Assembly: GCA_015066715.1 (NCBI GenBank)
Contig: SVNU01000002.1
Location: 1 to 64,000, forward strand
Direction of reading: 5' to 3'
Source of the DNA: Ruminococcus sp.
GTDB taxonomy: Bacteria > Bacillota > Clostridia > Oscillospirales > Ruminococcaceae
DNA length: 64,000 bases
Below are positions 48,901-58,750 of this stretch, piece by piece. Each line of letters begins with the position of its first letter. Positions within the stretch are counted from its first letter, which is position 1. A model generated the notes under the pieces. The model was given only the letters and a program-made list of their open reading frames with translations. It was not told where the DNA came from and searched no databases. Made by a program: the position numbers and the translations under genes.

Positions 48901-49331
48901 ACTTTTCTTGCTTGCACAAGAAAAGTAACAAAAGAATGCATACACTTTTTTCTTTTCTCGAAAAGAAAAAAGTCAGCAAAAAAGAAAAAATTCCTTACAT
49001 AAATTTGTTGCTTAAATAATAATGTTTCCCTGTACCTGTCAACTTCATAATTACATAATTAAAAGTCCAACTATACATGAGTACAACAAAACAGAATATG
49101 CCAGACCAAAATTACAAGCTTTCTCAAGCTATAGCTTAATTTGCGTGGAGAATTGCGTTTTATGCAGACTATCTGCAACAGTTTACTTTTTATCGGGTAT
49201 GGTAGTTCTTTTAATAGGAAACAGTCTGAATTCACTCACAGTTTTAAGTATTATTTTCTTTGTTCAAACTTTCTTTTTATAAGAAAGTTTGTGCATTTCT
49301 TTGTTACTTTCTTTGTGCAAGCAAAGAAAGT
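48901..49331 (-). repeat. Copy 2 of the ~432 bp structured element, inverted relative to copy 1
   Basis: Hairpins at 48901-48926, 48944-48973, 49266-49290 and 49306-49331; the reverse complement contains AAAAGAACTACCATACCCGATAAAAAG-AAACTGTTGCAGATAGTCTGCATAAAACGCAATTCTCC as in copy 1. Confidence 0.85.
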
Positions 49332-49382
49332 TAATAACAAGATTGGAAAGAAAAATATAAATTTATCTGTTTATATATTTTC

Positions 49383-49408
49383 AAACGGCTCTGAAAGAAC
49401 CGTTTAAA
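49383..49408. repeat. Right bracketing hairpin of element copy 2
   Basis: AAACGGCTCTGAAAGAACCGTTT. Confidence 0.65.
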
Positions 49409-49467
49409 AATATATTGAATTTATTGCTGAAGTTAAGAAAACTTGCAAAGTATAATAATTACACGCT

Positions 49468-49983
49468 CTAATACTTCAGGCTTTTTTCTGCTTTTTCAAG
49501 AGCCTTTACTATCGGCAGTATAAGCAGTCCGCAGAAAAAATTACTTATCCCGTGAATGCAGTCATAAGGGAAACCGGCAGCTATCCACGAAAGCATCTGC
49601 CTGAAATCCAGTCCGAACAGTATCATCTGCGCCGGTGCATAAAGTACACCGAACAAAAATCCGTGCAGCGAGCACACTGTCATATACACCACCGGCTTTA
49701 TCCTTGTCGGGATATTTTTGGGAAGCAGCATAACTGCTCCCCAAAGTACCGTCCATATATAAAGATACGGAATCCACCATACCGAAAAACCGCCGAACAG
49801 TCCGTTTAAAAAAACGTAGGTATAAATTGCATAAAGTGCTTTTTTTCTGTAAACAAGTGTAATTGCAATTGTAAAAACGCCAAGAAGATGTATATTCGGC
49901 AAAGACTCCATTAAAACCTTTGAAACATACATCACCGCTCCAAGCATTGCAAAAACGGTAACTTCACGAACACTTAGCTTCAA
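49468..49983 (-). CDS. ECF transporter S component, predicted cobalamin-related
   Basis: Multi-TM protein starting MKLSVREVTVFAMLGAVMYVSK; overlaps the DUF4430 gene by 4 nt downstream of a cobalamin riboswitch. Confidence 0.8.
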   Translation of the reverse strand: MKLSVREVTVFAMLGAVMYVSKVLMESLPNIHLLGVFTIAITLVYRKKALYAIYTYVFLNGLFGGFSVWWIPYLYIWTVLWGAVMLLPKNIPTRIKPVVYMTVCSLHGFLFGVLYAPAQMILFGLDFRQMLSWIAAGFPYDCIHGISNFFCGLLILPIVKALEKAEKSLKY

Positions 49984-50435
49984 CCTTTTTCCGCCTTAAA
50001 TTCATATGTTTTGCCGTCTTCAATATCTGTCATGTCAACACCTGTCTGAGCATATTCTCCATTGATTAAAAACGACCAGTAATAGCCATCTGTGTCAAAA
50101 TCAAGGGTTTCACCATCTACAGTCTTTACATAAAGGCCATAATCCCCATCATCACCGCTGATAAGCTCTGCATCAAGAAGTGCCTCACCCACTGTTGTCT
50201 TATCAGTTGATACTTCATACTGCTTCTGACTTCCGTCCTTGTGGGTTACGGTAAAATCAAAGCTTGTCTGCCCCTCACCCACAGAAATAATGTCTGCCGT
50301 GCTGCTTTCTGATACCGATGCTGATGAGCTTTCTTCTTTGTCGTCACATCCTATTGTAAGTGGTGCCATAGCCGCAATAAGCATTATACAAAGGGAGCCT
50401 GACAAAAATCTTTTAAAATTTCCTGTCTTTTTCAT
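49980..50435 (-). CDS. DUF4430 domain lipoprotein
   Basis: Lipoprotein-type signal, TTVGEALLDAELISGDDGDYGLYVKTVDGETLDFDTDGYYWSFLINGEYAQTGVDMTDI. Confidence 0.87.
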   Translation of the reverse strand: MKKTGNFKRFLSGSLCIMLIAAMAPLTIGCDDKEESSSASVSESSTADIISVGEGQTSFDFTVTHKDGSQKQYEVSTDKTTVGEALLDAELISGDDGDYGLYVKTVDGETLDFDTDGYYWSFLINGEYAQTGVDMTDIEDGKTYEFKAEKG

Positions 50436-50496
50436 TTGAATATACTCCTTTAAATTTACTTTCCTGTACCGGCGCTCGCAGTATAATATAGGAATT

Positions 50497-50690
50497 TGTC
50501 AATCCGGATATTCCGACTCTGTACAGAATTTTTCGTCTTCCCGAAAAGCTTCAGTGACCTGTCGTTTTGTATTGCGGCATACAAAACCAGAAAAATTCCA
50601 TTGGCAATACCATACAATAATTGTGTAATACTCCCTTGTACATCACGGCGACGGGCTCGTACAGGATTTACACCTGTTTCCCCGAACCGA
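50497..50690 (-). promoter_or_regulatory. Cobalamin (B12) riboswitch
   Basis: Minus strand GGTTCGGGGAAACAGGTGTAAATCCTGTACGAGCCCGTCGCCGTGA...GGTCACTGAAGCTTTTCGGGAAGACG...GAGTCGGAATATCCGGATTGAC, matching conserved cobalamin boxes. Confidence 0.9.
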
Positions 50691-50802
50691 CTTTTTTATT
50701 TTATCATACAATCTGTTATTTTGCAAGTCATAACAAAAAAGCAGATTCTGATAATGCAGAATCTGCTTTCATTACATTAATAGTCAACCATACAGGATAT
50801 AC

Positions 50803-51063
50803 TTATCTCTGTTCGCAAATAAGCTTTATGGCTGTTCTTTCCTCGCCGTCAATAGTTATGTTTGCAAATGCAGGAATACAAATTAAATCCACACCGATTG
50901 GCGCAAGATAACCTCTTGCAATTGCAATGGATTTGATAGCCTGATTTGCAGCACCGGCACCTACCGCCTGAACTTCAACGGCTTTCTGTTCACGGATTAC
51001 ACCGGCAATCGCACCGGCAACTGAATTCGGGGAAGAGTGTGATGAAACTTTTAAAATTTCCAT
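50803..51063 (-). CDS. spoVS: Stage V sporulation protein S
   Basis: MEILKVSSHSSPNSVAGAIAGVIREQKAVEVQAVGAGAANQAIKSIAIARGYLAPIGVDL. Confidence 0.96.
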   Translation of the reverse strand: MEILKVSSHSSPNSVAGAIAGVIREQKAVEVQAVGAGAANQAIKSIAIARGYLAPIGVDLICIPAFANITIDGEERTAIKLICEQR

Positions 51064-51184
51064 TGTAATGACCTCCAATAAAATTTTTTGTTGAGTTTAC
51101 TTGCGATATAATTCCCTTTCTATCATATTGTCATTATACACTAAAAAAAATATAATTGCAATAGTTTTACATAAATATTGTTCA

Positions 51185-51952
51185 TTATCTCTCAATAATA
51201 CGTGAAATATTTGTACATTTTCCTGTTTTTTCATCAAATGTGATAACAACTCCATTGATAAAACAGGATGATTCAGCCTCTGTAAACCTTACAGGAAATT
51301 TAAATCTCTGCTTATCAACTGCCGCTTTTATATCAACACCCAAAACAGACAATTCCGGCCCTGTCATTCCGGCGTCAGTTATATAACCGGTATGTCCTCC
51401 TAAAATAATTTCGTCAGATGTCTGTACATGTGTATGAGTTCCCATAACAGCCGTAACCTTACCTGTCAGAAAATGCCCCATTGCTTTTTTCTCCGCAGTA
51501 GCTTCCGCATGGAAATCCAGAAAAATATTAGGAGTGTTTATTTCCCCAAGCAGCTTTTCTACGGTTGTAAAAGGATTATCCAGCGCTTCCATATAAACCG
51601 TACCCATAAGGTTTATTACAGCAATGTCAAAATATCCGCAATCGAGTATACAGACACCTTTACCAATACACCCGTCAGGGTAATTCGCAGGGCGCAGAAT
51701 ATTATCATTGTCATAAATACTCATGGAATCACGCCGCTTAAAGCAATGATTACCTGTAGTAATAACATCAGCTCCGCAGTTTAAAAGCATATCTGCCGAA
51801 AATTTCGTAATGCCGTTATTCTGCGCAGAGTTTTCGCCGTTTATCACAGTGAAATCTATATTATGCTTTTTTCTGATATCATATATTTTTTCTTTAAGAA
51901 AGTCGCAGCCGCTCTTTCCGACCACATCACCTATAAATAATAATTTTTTCAT
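51185..51952 (-). CDS. ymdB: YmdB family metallophosphoesterase
   Basis: LLFIGDVVGKSGCDFL, NGENSAQNNGIT, GTHTHVQTSDE. Confidence 0.93.
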   Translation of the reverse strand: MKKLLFIGDVVGKSGCDFLKEKIYDIRKKHNIDFTVINGENSAQNNGITKFSADMLLNCGADVITTGNHCFKRRDSMSIYDNDNILRPANYPDGCIGKGVCILDCGYFDIAVINLMGTVYMEALDNPFTTVEKLLGEINTPNIFLDFHAEATAEKKAMGHFLTGKVTAVMGTHTHVQTSDEIILGGHTGYITDAGMTGPELSVLGVDIKAAVDKQRFKFPVRFTEAESSCFINGVVITFDEKTGKCTNISRIIER

Positions 51953-52025
51953 TTTCTCACCCTAATAATTATAACAACAGCAAAGGGATGTGTCAATATC
52001 TTTTTGATAAAATTTTTGCAAAAAA

Positions 52026-52058
52026 ACAGCGAACCCTTGTATGGGTTCGCTGCTGCGT
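52026..52058. terminator. Intrinsic terminator downstream of nifJ
   Basis: CAGCGAACCC-ttgtat-GGGTTCGCTG flanked by A and T runs. Confidence 0.85.
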
Positions 52059-52142
52059 TTTTTCCGAACACTGCATTGTACTGCACTGCTGTTCGTTTTA
52101 CGCCGTTTATATAATCTAAAGAGCGAGATTATAAACTTTTAA

Positions 52143-55100
52143 TTATTCTTCACCATAAAGCTTTGAAAGACGAACGAGGTAATCATATCTGTCCTTAGCA
52201 TTTTCAAGAGCCTGATCAAAGAGTCTTTCAGCTCTTTCTGGGTTCTGACGAGCAAGGGCATTGTAACGAACTTCGCCCATGAGGAAGTTCTTGTATTCGT
52301 CTGTATTCGGAGCCTTTGAATCCATGATGAATGGGTTCTTACCTTCAGCCTTGAGCTGTGGGTTGTATCTGTAAAGGTGCCAGTAACCAGCCTGAACAGC
52401 CTTCTTTTCTTCTGCCATTGATGTACCCATACCAGTCTTGATACCGTGGTTGATACATGGAGCATAACCGATAATGATTGAAGGACCGTTGTAAGCTTCA
52501 GCTTCAGCGATAGCCTTGATACACTGATTCATGTCAGCACCCATAGCAATGTGTGCAACATAAACATAACCGTAGCTCATTGCAATACCGGCAAGATCCT
52601 TCTTCTTAACTTCCTTACCAGCTGCTGCGAACTGAGCGATAGCACCTGTTGGAGTTGACTTAGAAGACTGACCGCCTGTATTTGAGTAAACTTCTGTATC
52701 GAATACGAAGATGTTAACGTCTTCACCTGAAGCGATTACGTGGTCAAGACCGCCGAAACCGATATCGTAAGCCCAGCCGTCACCACCGAAGATCCACTGT
52801 GACTTCTTTCTGAGGTGATCCTTGTTTGCGAGGATTGCCTTAGCATCGTCACATCCGCAGTTTTCAAGTGCTGCTACGAGCTTTTCTGTTGCAGGTGTAT
52901 TTGCATTACCGTCTTCGAGAGTGTCAAGGTATTCAGCGATAGCTGCCTTTACATCTTCCTTTTCAGCCTTTTCAGCAAGTGCCTTAACCTGAGCTACTAC
53001 TCTGTTTCTGAGAGTCTTCTGACCGAGGAACATACCGTAACCAAATTCAGCATTGTCTTCAAAGAGTGAGTTGGACCATGCAGGACCCTGACCCTTCTTG
53101 TTGAATGTATATGGTGTAGAAGGTGCGCTACCGCCCCAGATTGATGAACAACCTGTTGCATTTGCAACGAACATTCTGTCACCGAATAACTGTGTAATAA
53201 GCTTTGCATAAGGTGTTTCACCACAACCTGCACATGCACCTGAGAATTCGAGCATTGGCTGCTTGAACTGTGAACCCTTAACTGTTGTTGCCTTGAACTT
53301 AGCAGCAACTTCAGGCTTTTCGTCAATTGTAAGACCGTATTCAAATGCTTCCTGTGCATCAAGCTGTGAAGCGAGTGGTTCCATAACGAGAGCCTTGTTT
53401 TTAGCAGGACATACGTTAGCACATGAGCCACAGCCTGTACAGTCAAGGGCTGAAATTGTCATTGTGAACTTAATGCCTTCCATAGCCGGCTTGAAGTCAA
53501 CAACCTTCATGCTTGCAGGAGCATTAGCAGCTTCTGCTTCGCTGAGTGCTACCGGTCTGATAACAGCGTGTGGACATACATATGCACACTGGTTACACTG
53601 GATACAGTTTTCAGGAATCCACTGTGGAACCTTAACTGCAATACCTCTCTTTTCAAATGCAGCACTACCCTGTGGGAATGTACCGTCAGGCATATCCTTG
53701 AATGTTGAAACAGGGAGTGTGTCACCCTTCTGAGCATTACATGGAATCTGAATGTTGTTTACATAGTCAGCGAGAACCTTGTTGTCGCAGTTAACTGAAG
53801 CCATACCCATCTGAGTATCAGCAGCGTCAGCCCATGAAGCAGGAACTTCAATCTTAACGATGTTCTGGTGACCTGCATCAATAGCATTCCAGTTCTTTTC
53901 AACAATATCCTGACCCTTCTTACCGTAAGAAGCTTCAGCAGCGTCCTTCATGTACTTAACAGCATCTTCAAAGTCAATGATGTTAGCAAGCTTAAAGAAT
54001 GCAGACTGGAGAATTGTGTTGATTCTTGTACCCATGCCTGTTTCTTCACCAAGCTTTACACCGTTGATTGTGTAGAAGTTGATGTTATTCTTAGCAATAT
54101 ATCTCTTAACCTGTCCAGGGAGGTTCTTTTCAAGACCTTCCATATCCCAGATTGTGTTGAGAAGGAATACACCGCCCGGCTTGATGTCTGAAACCATATC
54201 ATACTTGTCGATATAGCTCTGGTTGTGACATGCTACGAAGTCAGCCTTGTTGATAAGGTATGTTGACTTGATAGGTGACTTACCGAAACGGAGATGTGAA
54301 ACTGTTACACCGCCTGACTTCTTTGAGTCATATGAGAAGTAAGCCTGAGCATAAAGGTCAGTGTGGTCACCGATGATCTTGATTGAGTTCTTGTTGGCAC
54401 CAACTGTACCGTCTGAACCAAGACCCCAGAACTTACATGATGTTGTACCAGCAGGAGCTGTATCATCACAAGCAACTGAATCAAGTGAGAGGTTTGTAAC
54501 GTCATCCTTGATACCGATTGTGAACTTCTTCTTTGAATCATTCTGGAATACAGCGATGATCTGTTCAGGAGTTGTATCCTTTGAACCAAGACCATATCTT
54601 CCTGAGAATACAGGTGTGTTGTTGAACTTAGTATCCTTAAGTGCTGCAACAACGTCAAGGTAAAGAGGTTCGCCGAGTGCACCTGGTTCCTTTGTTCTGT
54701 CAAGAACTGAAATTCTCTTAACTGAATCAGGAATAGCAGCAACAAGCTTGTCAGCTACGAATGGTCTGTAAAGTCTAACCTTAACAAGACCGTACTTGCC
54801 GCCCTTAGCGTTTAAGTAATCAATTGTTTCTTCAATTGTATCGTTAACTGAACCCATAGCAACAATTACGTGTTCTGCATCAGCAGCACCGTAGTAGTTG
54901 AAGAGCTGGTAGTTTGTACCAATCTTAGCGTTAACCTTGTTCATGTAGTCTTCTACAACTGCAGGCATTGCATCGTAATATGGGTTACATGCTTCTCTTG
55001 CCTGGAAGAAGATATCAGGGTTCTGAGCAGTACCTCTGAGTACAGGATGTTCAGGATTGAGCGCTTCGTTACGGAAACGGTTAACTGCATCCCAGTCTAC

Positions 55101-55682
55101 GAGTTCCTTTAAATCTTCATCATCCCATGTTTCAATCTTCTGGATTTCATGAGAAGTTCTGAAACCATCGAAGAAGTGAAGGAATGGCACTCTGCCTGTG
55201 AGAGATGCAAGGTGTGAAATAGCACCGAGATCCATAACTTCCTGTGGGTTTGTTGAACAAAGCATAGCATAACCTGTCTGACGACATGCATATACGTCAG
55301 AGTGGTCGCCGAAAATGTTCAGAGCGTGTGAAGATACACAACGTGCTGAAACGTGGATTACTGATGGAATAAGCTCACCGGCAATCTTGTACATGTTAGG
55401 GATCATAAGAAGAAGACCCTGTGATGCTGTGTATGTAGTTGTGAGAGCACCTGCTGAAAGTGAGCCGTGAACGGCACCTGCAGCACCTGCTTCAGACTGC
55501 ATTTCAACAACCTGTACAGGCTGTCCGAATAAGTTCTTCTTGTCCTTTGCTGCCCACTGGTCTGTTACTTCAGCCATTGGTGATGACGGTGTAATAGGGA
55601 AAATTGCCGCAACTTCTGTAAATGGGTATGATGCCCAAGCAGCAGCGTTGTTACCGTCCATGGTTTTCATTTTTCTTGCCAT
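52143..55682 (-). CDS. nifJ: Pyruvate:ferredoxin (flavodoxin) oxidoreductase
   Basis: 1179 aa single-chain POR; two 4Fe-4S motifs CIQCNQCAYVCPH and CTGCGSCANVCP; TPP domain GGDGWAYDIGFGGLDHV. Confidence 0.97.
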   Translation of the reverse strand: MARKMKTMDGNNAAAWASYPFTEVAAIFPITPSSPMAEVTDQWAAKDKKNLFGQPVQVVEMQSEAGAAGAVHGSLSAGALTTTYTASQGLLLMIPNMYKIAGELIPSVIHVSARCVSSHALNIFGDHSDVYACRQTGYAMLCSTNPQEVMDLGAISHLASLTGRVPFLHFFDGFRTSHEIQKIETWDDEDLKELVDWDAVNRFRNEALNPEHPVLRGTAQNPDIFFQAREACNPYYDAMPAVVEDYMNKVNAKIGTNYQLFNYYGAADAEHVIVAMGSVNDTIEETIDYLNAKGGKYGLVKVRLYRPFVADKLVAAIPDSVKRISVLDRTKEPGALGEPLYLDVVAALKDTKFNNTPVFSGRYGLGSKDTTPEQIIAVFQNDSKKKFTIGIKDDVTNLSLDSVACDDTAPAGTTSCKFWGLGSDGTVGANKNSIKIIGDHTDLYAQAYFSYDSKKSGGVTVSHLRFGKSPIKSTYLINKADFVACHNQSYIDKYDMVSDIKPGGVFLLNTIWDMEGLEKNLPGQVKRYIAKNNINFYTINGVKLGEETGMGTRINTILQSAFFKLANIIDFEDAVKYMKDAAEASYGKKGQDIVEKNWNAIDAGHQNIVKIEVPASWADAADTQMGMASVNCDNKVLADYVNNIQIPCNAQKGDTLPVSTFKDMPDGTFPQGSAAFEKRGIAVKVPQWIPENCIQCNQCAYVCPHAVIRPVALSEAEAANAPASMKVVDFKPAMEGIKFTMTISALDCTGCGSCANVCPAKNKALVMEPLASQLDAQEAFEYGLTIDEKPEVAAKFKATTVKGSQFKQPMLEFSGACAGCGETPYAKLITQLFGDRMFVANATGCSSIWGGSAPSTPYTFNKKGQGPAWSNSLFEDNAEFGYGMFLGQKTLRNRVVAQVKALAEKAEKEDVKAAIAEYLDTLEDGNANTPATEKLVAALENCGCDDAKAILANKDHLRKKSQWIFGGDGWAYDIGFGGLDHVIASGEDVNIFVFDTEVYSNTGGQSSKSTPTGAIAQFAAAGKEVKKKDLAGIAMSYGYVYVAHIAMGADMNQCIKAIAEAEAYNGPSIIIGYAPCINHGIKTGMGTSMAEEKKAVQAGYWHLYRYNPQLKAEGKNPFIMDSKAPNTDEYKNFLMGEVRYNALARQNPERAERLFDQALENAKDRYDYLVRLSKLYGEE

Positions 55683-56016
55683 TGGATTTATCCTCCTAAT
55701 TTATACAAATTATTGGAATTATGTTATAAAAAGACACATAACTTCAACATTAATAATAACATAATTATACGATTTTGTAAATACCCTTTTTGTAAAATTC
55801 CATTATTTTCGACATGTTGTTTAATAAAATCGTTAAAGTTTCGTCAAAGTTGCTATTACATTACGTTTACGCCGAAAGCCTTCGTTTTTTCGACATAATT
55901 CAGCAAATTCTGGTAATCCGCAATCACCTTTTAATATAAAATCAACAAAATATCTTTCAGCAAATTAGGCAAATTCCCAAAAATAATCTATTTTTAGAAA
56001 ATTTTCGGATTTTTTG

Positions 56017-56045
56017 TTGACGATTAGCGGTTTTTAGTGTATAAT
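56017..56045 (+). promoter_or_regulatory. Strong sigma-A type promoter with no downstream ORF
   Basis: TTGACG (56017-56022), 17 bp spacer, TATAAT (56040-56045). Confidence 0.7.
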
Positions 56046-56052
56046 ATTGTTA

Positions 56053-56172
56053 GTGTTAAATAACAAGATTATTTACACTCGTTTTGTTGTCTCCTTTCTT
56101 TTGTTCTACACATATTTATTTTCTCTTTTTTAAACTTTCCCGGGTAACGTAAACCCGGGATTTTCTTTTTAC
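56053..56172 (+). ncRNA. Candidate small RNA (~115-120 nt)
   Basis: Starts ~7 nt after TATAAT; 5' hairpin AGTGTTAAATAA-caaga-TTATTTACACT; C/U-rich middle; terminator TCCCGGGT-aacgtaa-ACCCGGGA with T-rich tail; no ORF. Confidence 0.5.
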
Positions 56173-56177
56173 AAAAC

Positions 56178-56212
56178 AAAACTCGTTTGCATCAATTGTA
56201 AACGAGTTTTTA
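56178..56212. terminator. Terminator hairpin downstream of the XRE gene
   Basis: AAAACTCGTTT-gcatcaattgt-AAACGAGTTTTT. Confidence 0.8.
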
Positions 56213-56215
56213 TTT

Positions 56216-56427
56216 CTATCTTGGATACGGCTTTTTCTCATCTGTAAGCCCAACAATATAATCTATGCTTGTATCAAAAATTTCAGCAAGAGCAATCAAC
56301 TGATCAATGGTCGGATAACGAAGTCCTCTTTCAATTTTTGAATAATCACTCTGGTCAATTCCTATTTTCATCTGTATCTGAAGCTGTGTCATGCCTTTTC
56401 CTTTCGGAGTTCCCTGATACGTTTCAT
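56216..56427 (-). pseudogene. XRE-family HTH regulator with an apparent 1-nt frameshift near the N-terminus
   Basis: Frame 1 from ATG 56427 behind AAGGAG: MKRIRELRKEKA-stop; overlapping frame continues GMTQLQIQMKIGIDQSDYSKIERGLRYPTIDQLIALAEIFDTSIDYIVGLTD. Confidence 0.65.
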
Positions 56428-56673
56428 GTTTATGCTCCTTTACCAAAATTATATATTATAATTATGGCATATTGACCTATTGACAAATAGGTTTATTTGA
56501 CCTATTAATATTATAACAAAGGAGATACGATATGTTTTGTCAGAAATGCGGTATGCTTTTTTGTATACCGCATTTCTCATATATTCAGCAAATCTTTTTT
56601 TAACAAGAAGTCCGCAGTATTTACTGCGGACTTCTTGTTTTAAAGAGAAAATTTTATGAAATAAAACTTGCAA

Positions 56674-57795
56674 TTAGTTAATGATTGTTTCCTCTGTATC
56701 CTTATCAAAGAGATGAATTCTGTTAGGATCAATAGCAACCTTGATAACATCACCTGTCTTAGCTGTTGAACGTGGTGAAACTCTTGCTGTGAGTGGTGTA
56801 CCTTCACATGTGAGGTAAAGGTATGTTTCAGCACCCATCATTTCTGTAATGTCAACGTTACATGTAATAATACCTGTTGTTGCGTTTGAAAGATACATTT
56901 CTTCATCGTGAACGCTTTCAGGACGAATACCAAGTGTAACTTCCTTATCAAGGTACTTGTCAAGAACAGGTGAAACCTTTGATTCAGGAATTTCAACTGT
57001 AAACTTGTTTGTAGCTGAACCAAATTCAACAACATACTTTGAAATTGTCTTCTTGAGTACAGCATCGATAAAGTTCATCTGTGGAGAACCTAAGAAGCCG
57101 GCAACGAACTTGTTGCATGGACGTTCATAAAGAGCCTGTGGAGTATCTGTCTGCTGGATGATACCATCCTTCATAACAACGATTCTGTCACCCATTGTCA
57201 TAGCTTCTGTCTGGTCATGTGTAACATAAATAAATGTTGTTCCGAGCTTTAAGTGAAGCTTTGCAATTTCTGTTCTCATCTGTGCACGAAGCTTAGCATC
57301 GAGGTTTGAAAGAGGTTCGTCAAGAAGGAATACCTTTGGTGAACGAACAAGCGCACGACCTAAAGCAACACGCTGACGCTGACCACCTGACATAGCTTTA
57401 GGCTTTCTGTCAAGAAGATGTGTAAGGTCGAGAATCTTTGCAGCTTCCTTAACCTTGGCATCGATTTCATCCTTAGGAACCTTTCTGAGCTTAAGACCGA
57501 ATGCCATATTATCGTAAACTGTCATATGTGGATAAAGAGCATAGTTCTGGAAAACCATCGCAATATCTCTGTCCTTAGGTGCAATGTCATTTACAAGGCG
57601 ATCGCCGATGTAAAGCTCACCGTCAGAAATTTCTTCAAGACCGGCAATCATTCTGAGTGTTGTAGACTTACCACAACCTGATGGGCCGACAAGAATGATA
57701 AATTCCTTATCTATGATTTCTAAGTTAACATCCTTAACAGCGTGAAAACCGCCAGGATATCTTTTGTTAATGTGACGTAATGATAAACTTGCCAT
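56674..57795 (-). CDS. Sugar ABC transporter ATP-binding protein (UgpC/MsmK family)
   Basis: [71 protein letters not shown]-terminal TOBE domain. Confidence 0.95.
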   Translation of the reverse strand: MASLSLRHINKRYPGGFHAVKDVNLEIIDKEFIILVGPSGCGKSTTLRMIAGLEEISDGELYIGDRLVNDIAPKDRDIAMVFQNYALYPHMTVYDNMAFGLKLRKVPKDEIDAKVKEAAKILDLTHLLDRKPKAMSGGQRQRVALGRALVRSPKVFLLDEPLSNLDAKLRAQMRTEIAKLHLKLGTTFIYVTHDQTEAMTMGDRIVVMKDGIIQQTDTPQALYERPCNKFVAGFLGSPQMNFIDAVLKKTISKYVVEFGSATNKFTVEIPESKVSPVLDKYLDKEVTLGIRPESVHDEEMYLSNATTGIITCNVDITEMMGAETYLYLTCEGTPLTARVSPRSTAKTGDVIKVAIDPNRIHLFDKDTEETIIN

Positions 57796-57874
57796 ATTAC
57801 CAATTCCTCCTAAGTGAATATAATTCCGCTAACCTGATTTGAGATTAACTTACATATAATATAATACCAAATTT

Positions 57875-58690
57875 TTAACATCTATTCAAGTCGTTATTTT
57901 CACAAACTTCGCTTTGTTTGTTTATCCAATATGACGAAAAATTTTGAACAATGCGACTGTAAACGACCTCAAAACAAGGTTGTTTCAACAGTTTTTCAAC
58001 ATCTTTGTGCATTATCTCCATATACTCGCCAGCACCCAGTTTTACGGGAATTTCAAGGCTGCCCATCTGTATTCTCTGAAGCTTTACAACTTTATTTTCA
58101 ACAGCAGCAAACATCCGTTTTACCTGATGAAATTTCCCTTCACATATTTCCAGAAGCGCCGTATTTTCGTCTGCCTCAAAGGGTTTTACCACTGCCGGAA
58201 GGCAAACCTCACCGCCGTCTATTTCTATACCTTGTTTAAACTTTTGAATATATTCATTTTTAAAAGTTTCGGCAAGTTTTACAATATAATATTTCGGTAT
58301 ATGGCTTTTCGGAGAAAGAATTTTATGACTTAATTCACCATCATTTGTTATAAAAACCATTCCCACAGTATCCTTGTCAAGCCTTCCTGCCGGAAATATA
58401 TCCTTGCGCCTGTCCTTTTCATCAAGGAGCTCCATAATAGTCTTTTCCTTTTTATCCTCGGTAGCACATACATATCCCTGCGGCTTGTTGAGTATCATAT
58501 AAACTTTTTCACGGTAAGCAATCTTTTTTCCGTCCAGAACAATTTCCGAAAGCTTTGTATCAATTTTAAGACTTCCGTCACGTATTGGTTTACCGTCGAG
58601 TAAAATTTTATTTTTTGACAGAAGCTTTTTTATTTCGCTTCGTGTAAGACTTGTCTGTGTAGACAAAAACTTGTCAAGCCTGATTGTCAT
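57875..58690 (-). CDS. RsuA-family pseudouridine synthase
   Basis: S4 domain RLDKFLSTQTSLTRSEIKKLL, FPAGRLDKDTVGMVFITNDGELSHKILSP. Confidence 0.93.
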   Translation of the reverse strand: MTIRLDKFLSTQTSLTRSEIKKLLSKNKILLDGKPIRDGSLKIDTKLSEIVLDGKKIAYREKVYMILNKPQGYVCATEDKKEKTIMELLDEKDRRKDIFPAGRLDKDTVGMVFITNDGELSHKILSPKSHIPKYYIVKLAETFKNEYIQKFKQGIEIDGGEVCLPAVVKPFEADENTALLEICEGKFHQVKRMFAAVENKVVKLQRIQMGSLEIPVKLGAGEYMEIMHKDVEKLLKQPCFEVVYSRIVQNFSSYWINKQSEVCENNDLNRC

Positions 58691-58750
58691 AAAACAATTC
58701 CTTTCTGCATTTATTTATACTAACACCATGTTTTAAAAAGGAGAAATCCA

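Noticed and set aside
49022-49407. Two ORFs inside element copy 2
   Set aside because: Lie on the strand opposite to the copy 1 ORF relative to the element; not conserved.
52139-55682. Several long antisense ORFs in nifJ (e.g. 52997-53446, 54305-54745)
   Set aside because: Produced by strong codon bias in a highly expressed gene; no independent start signals.
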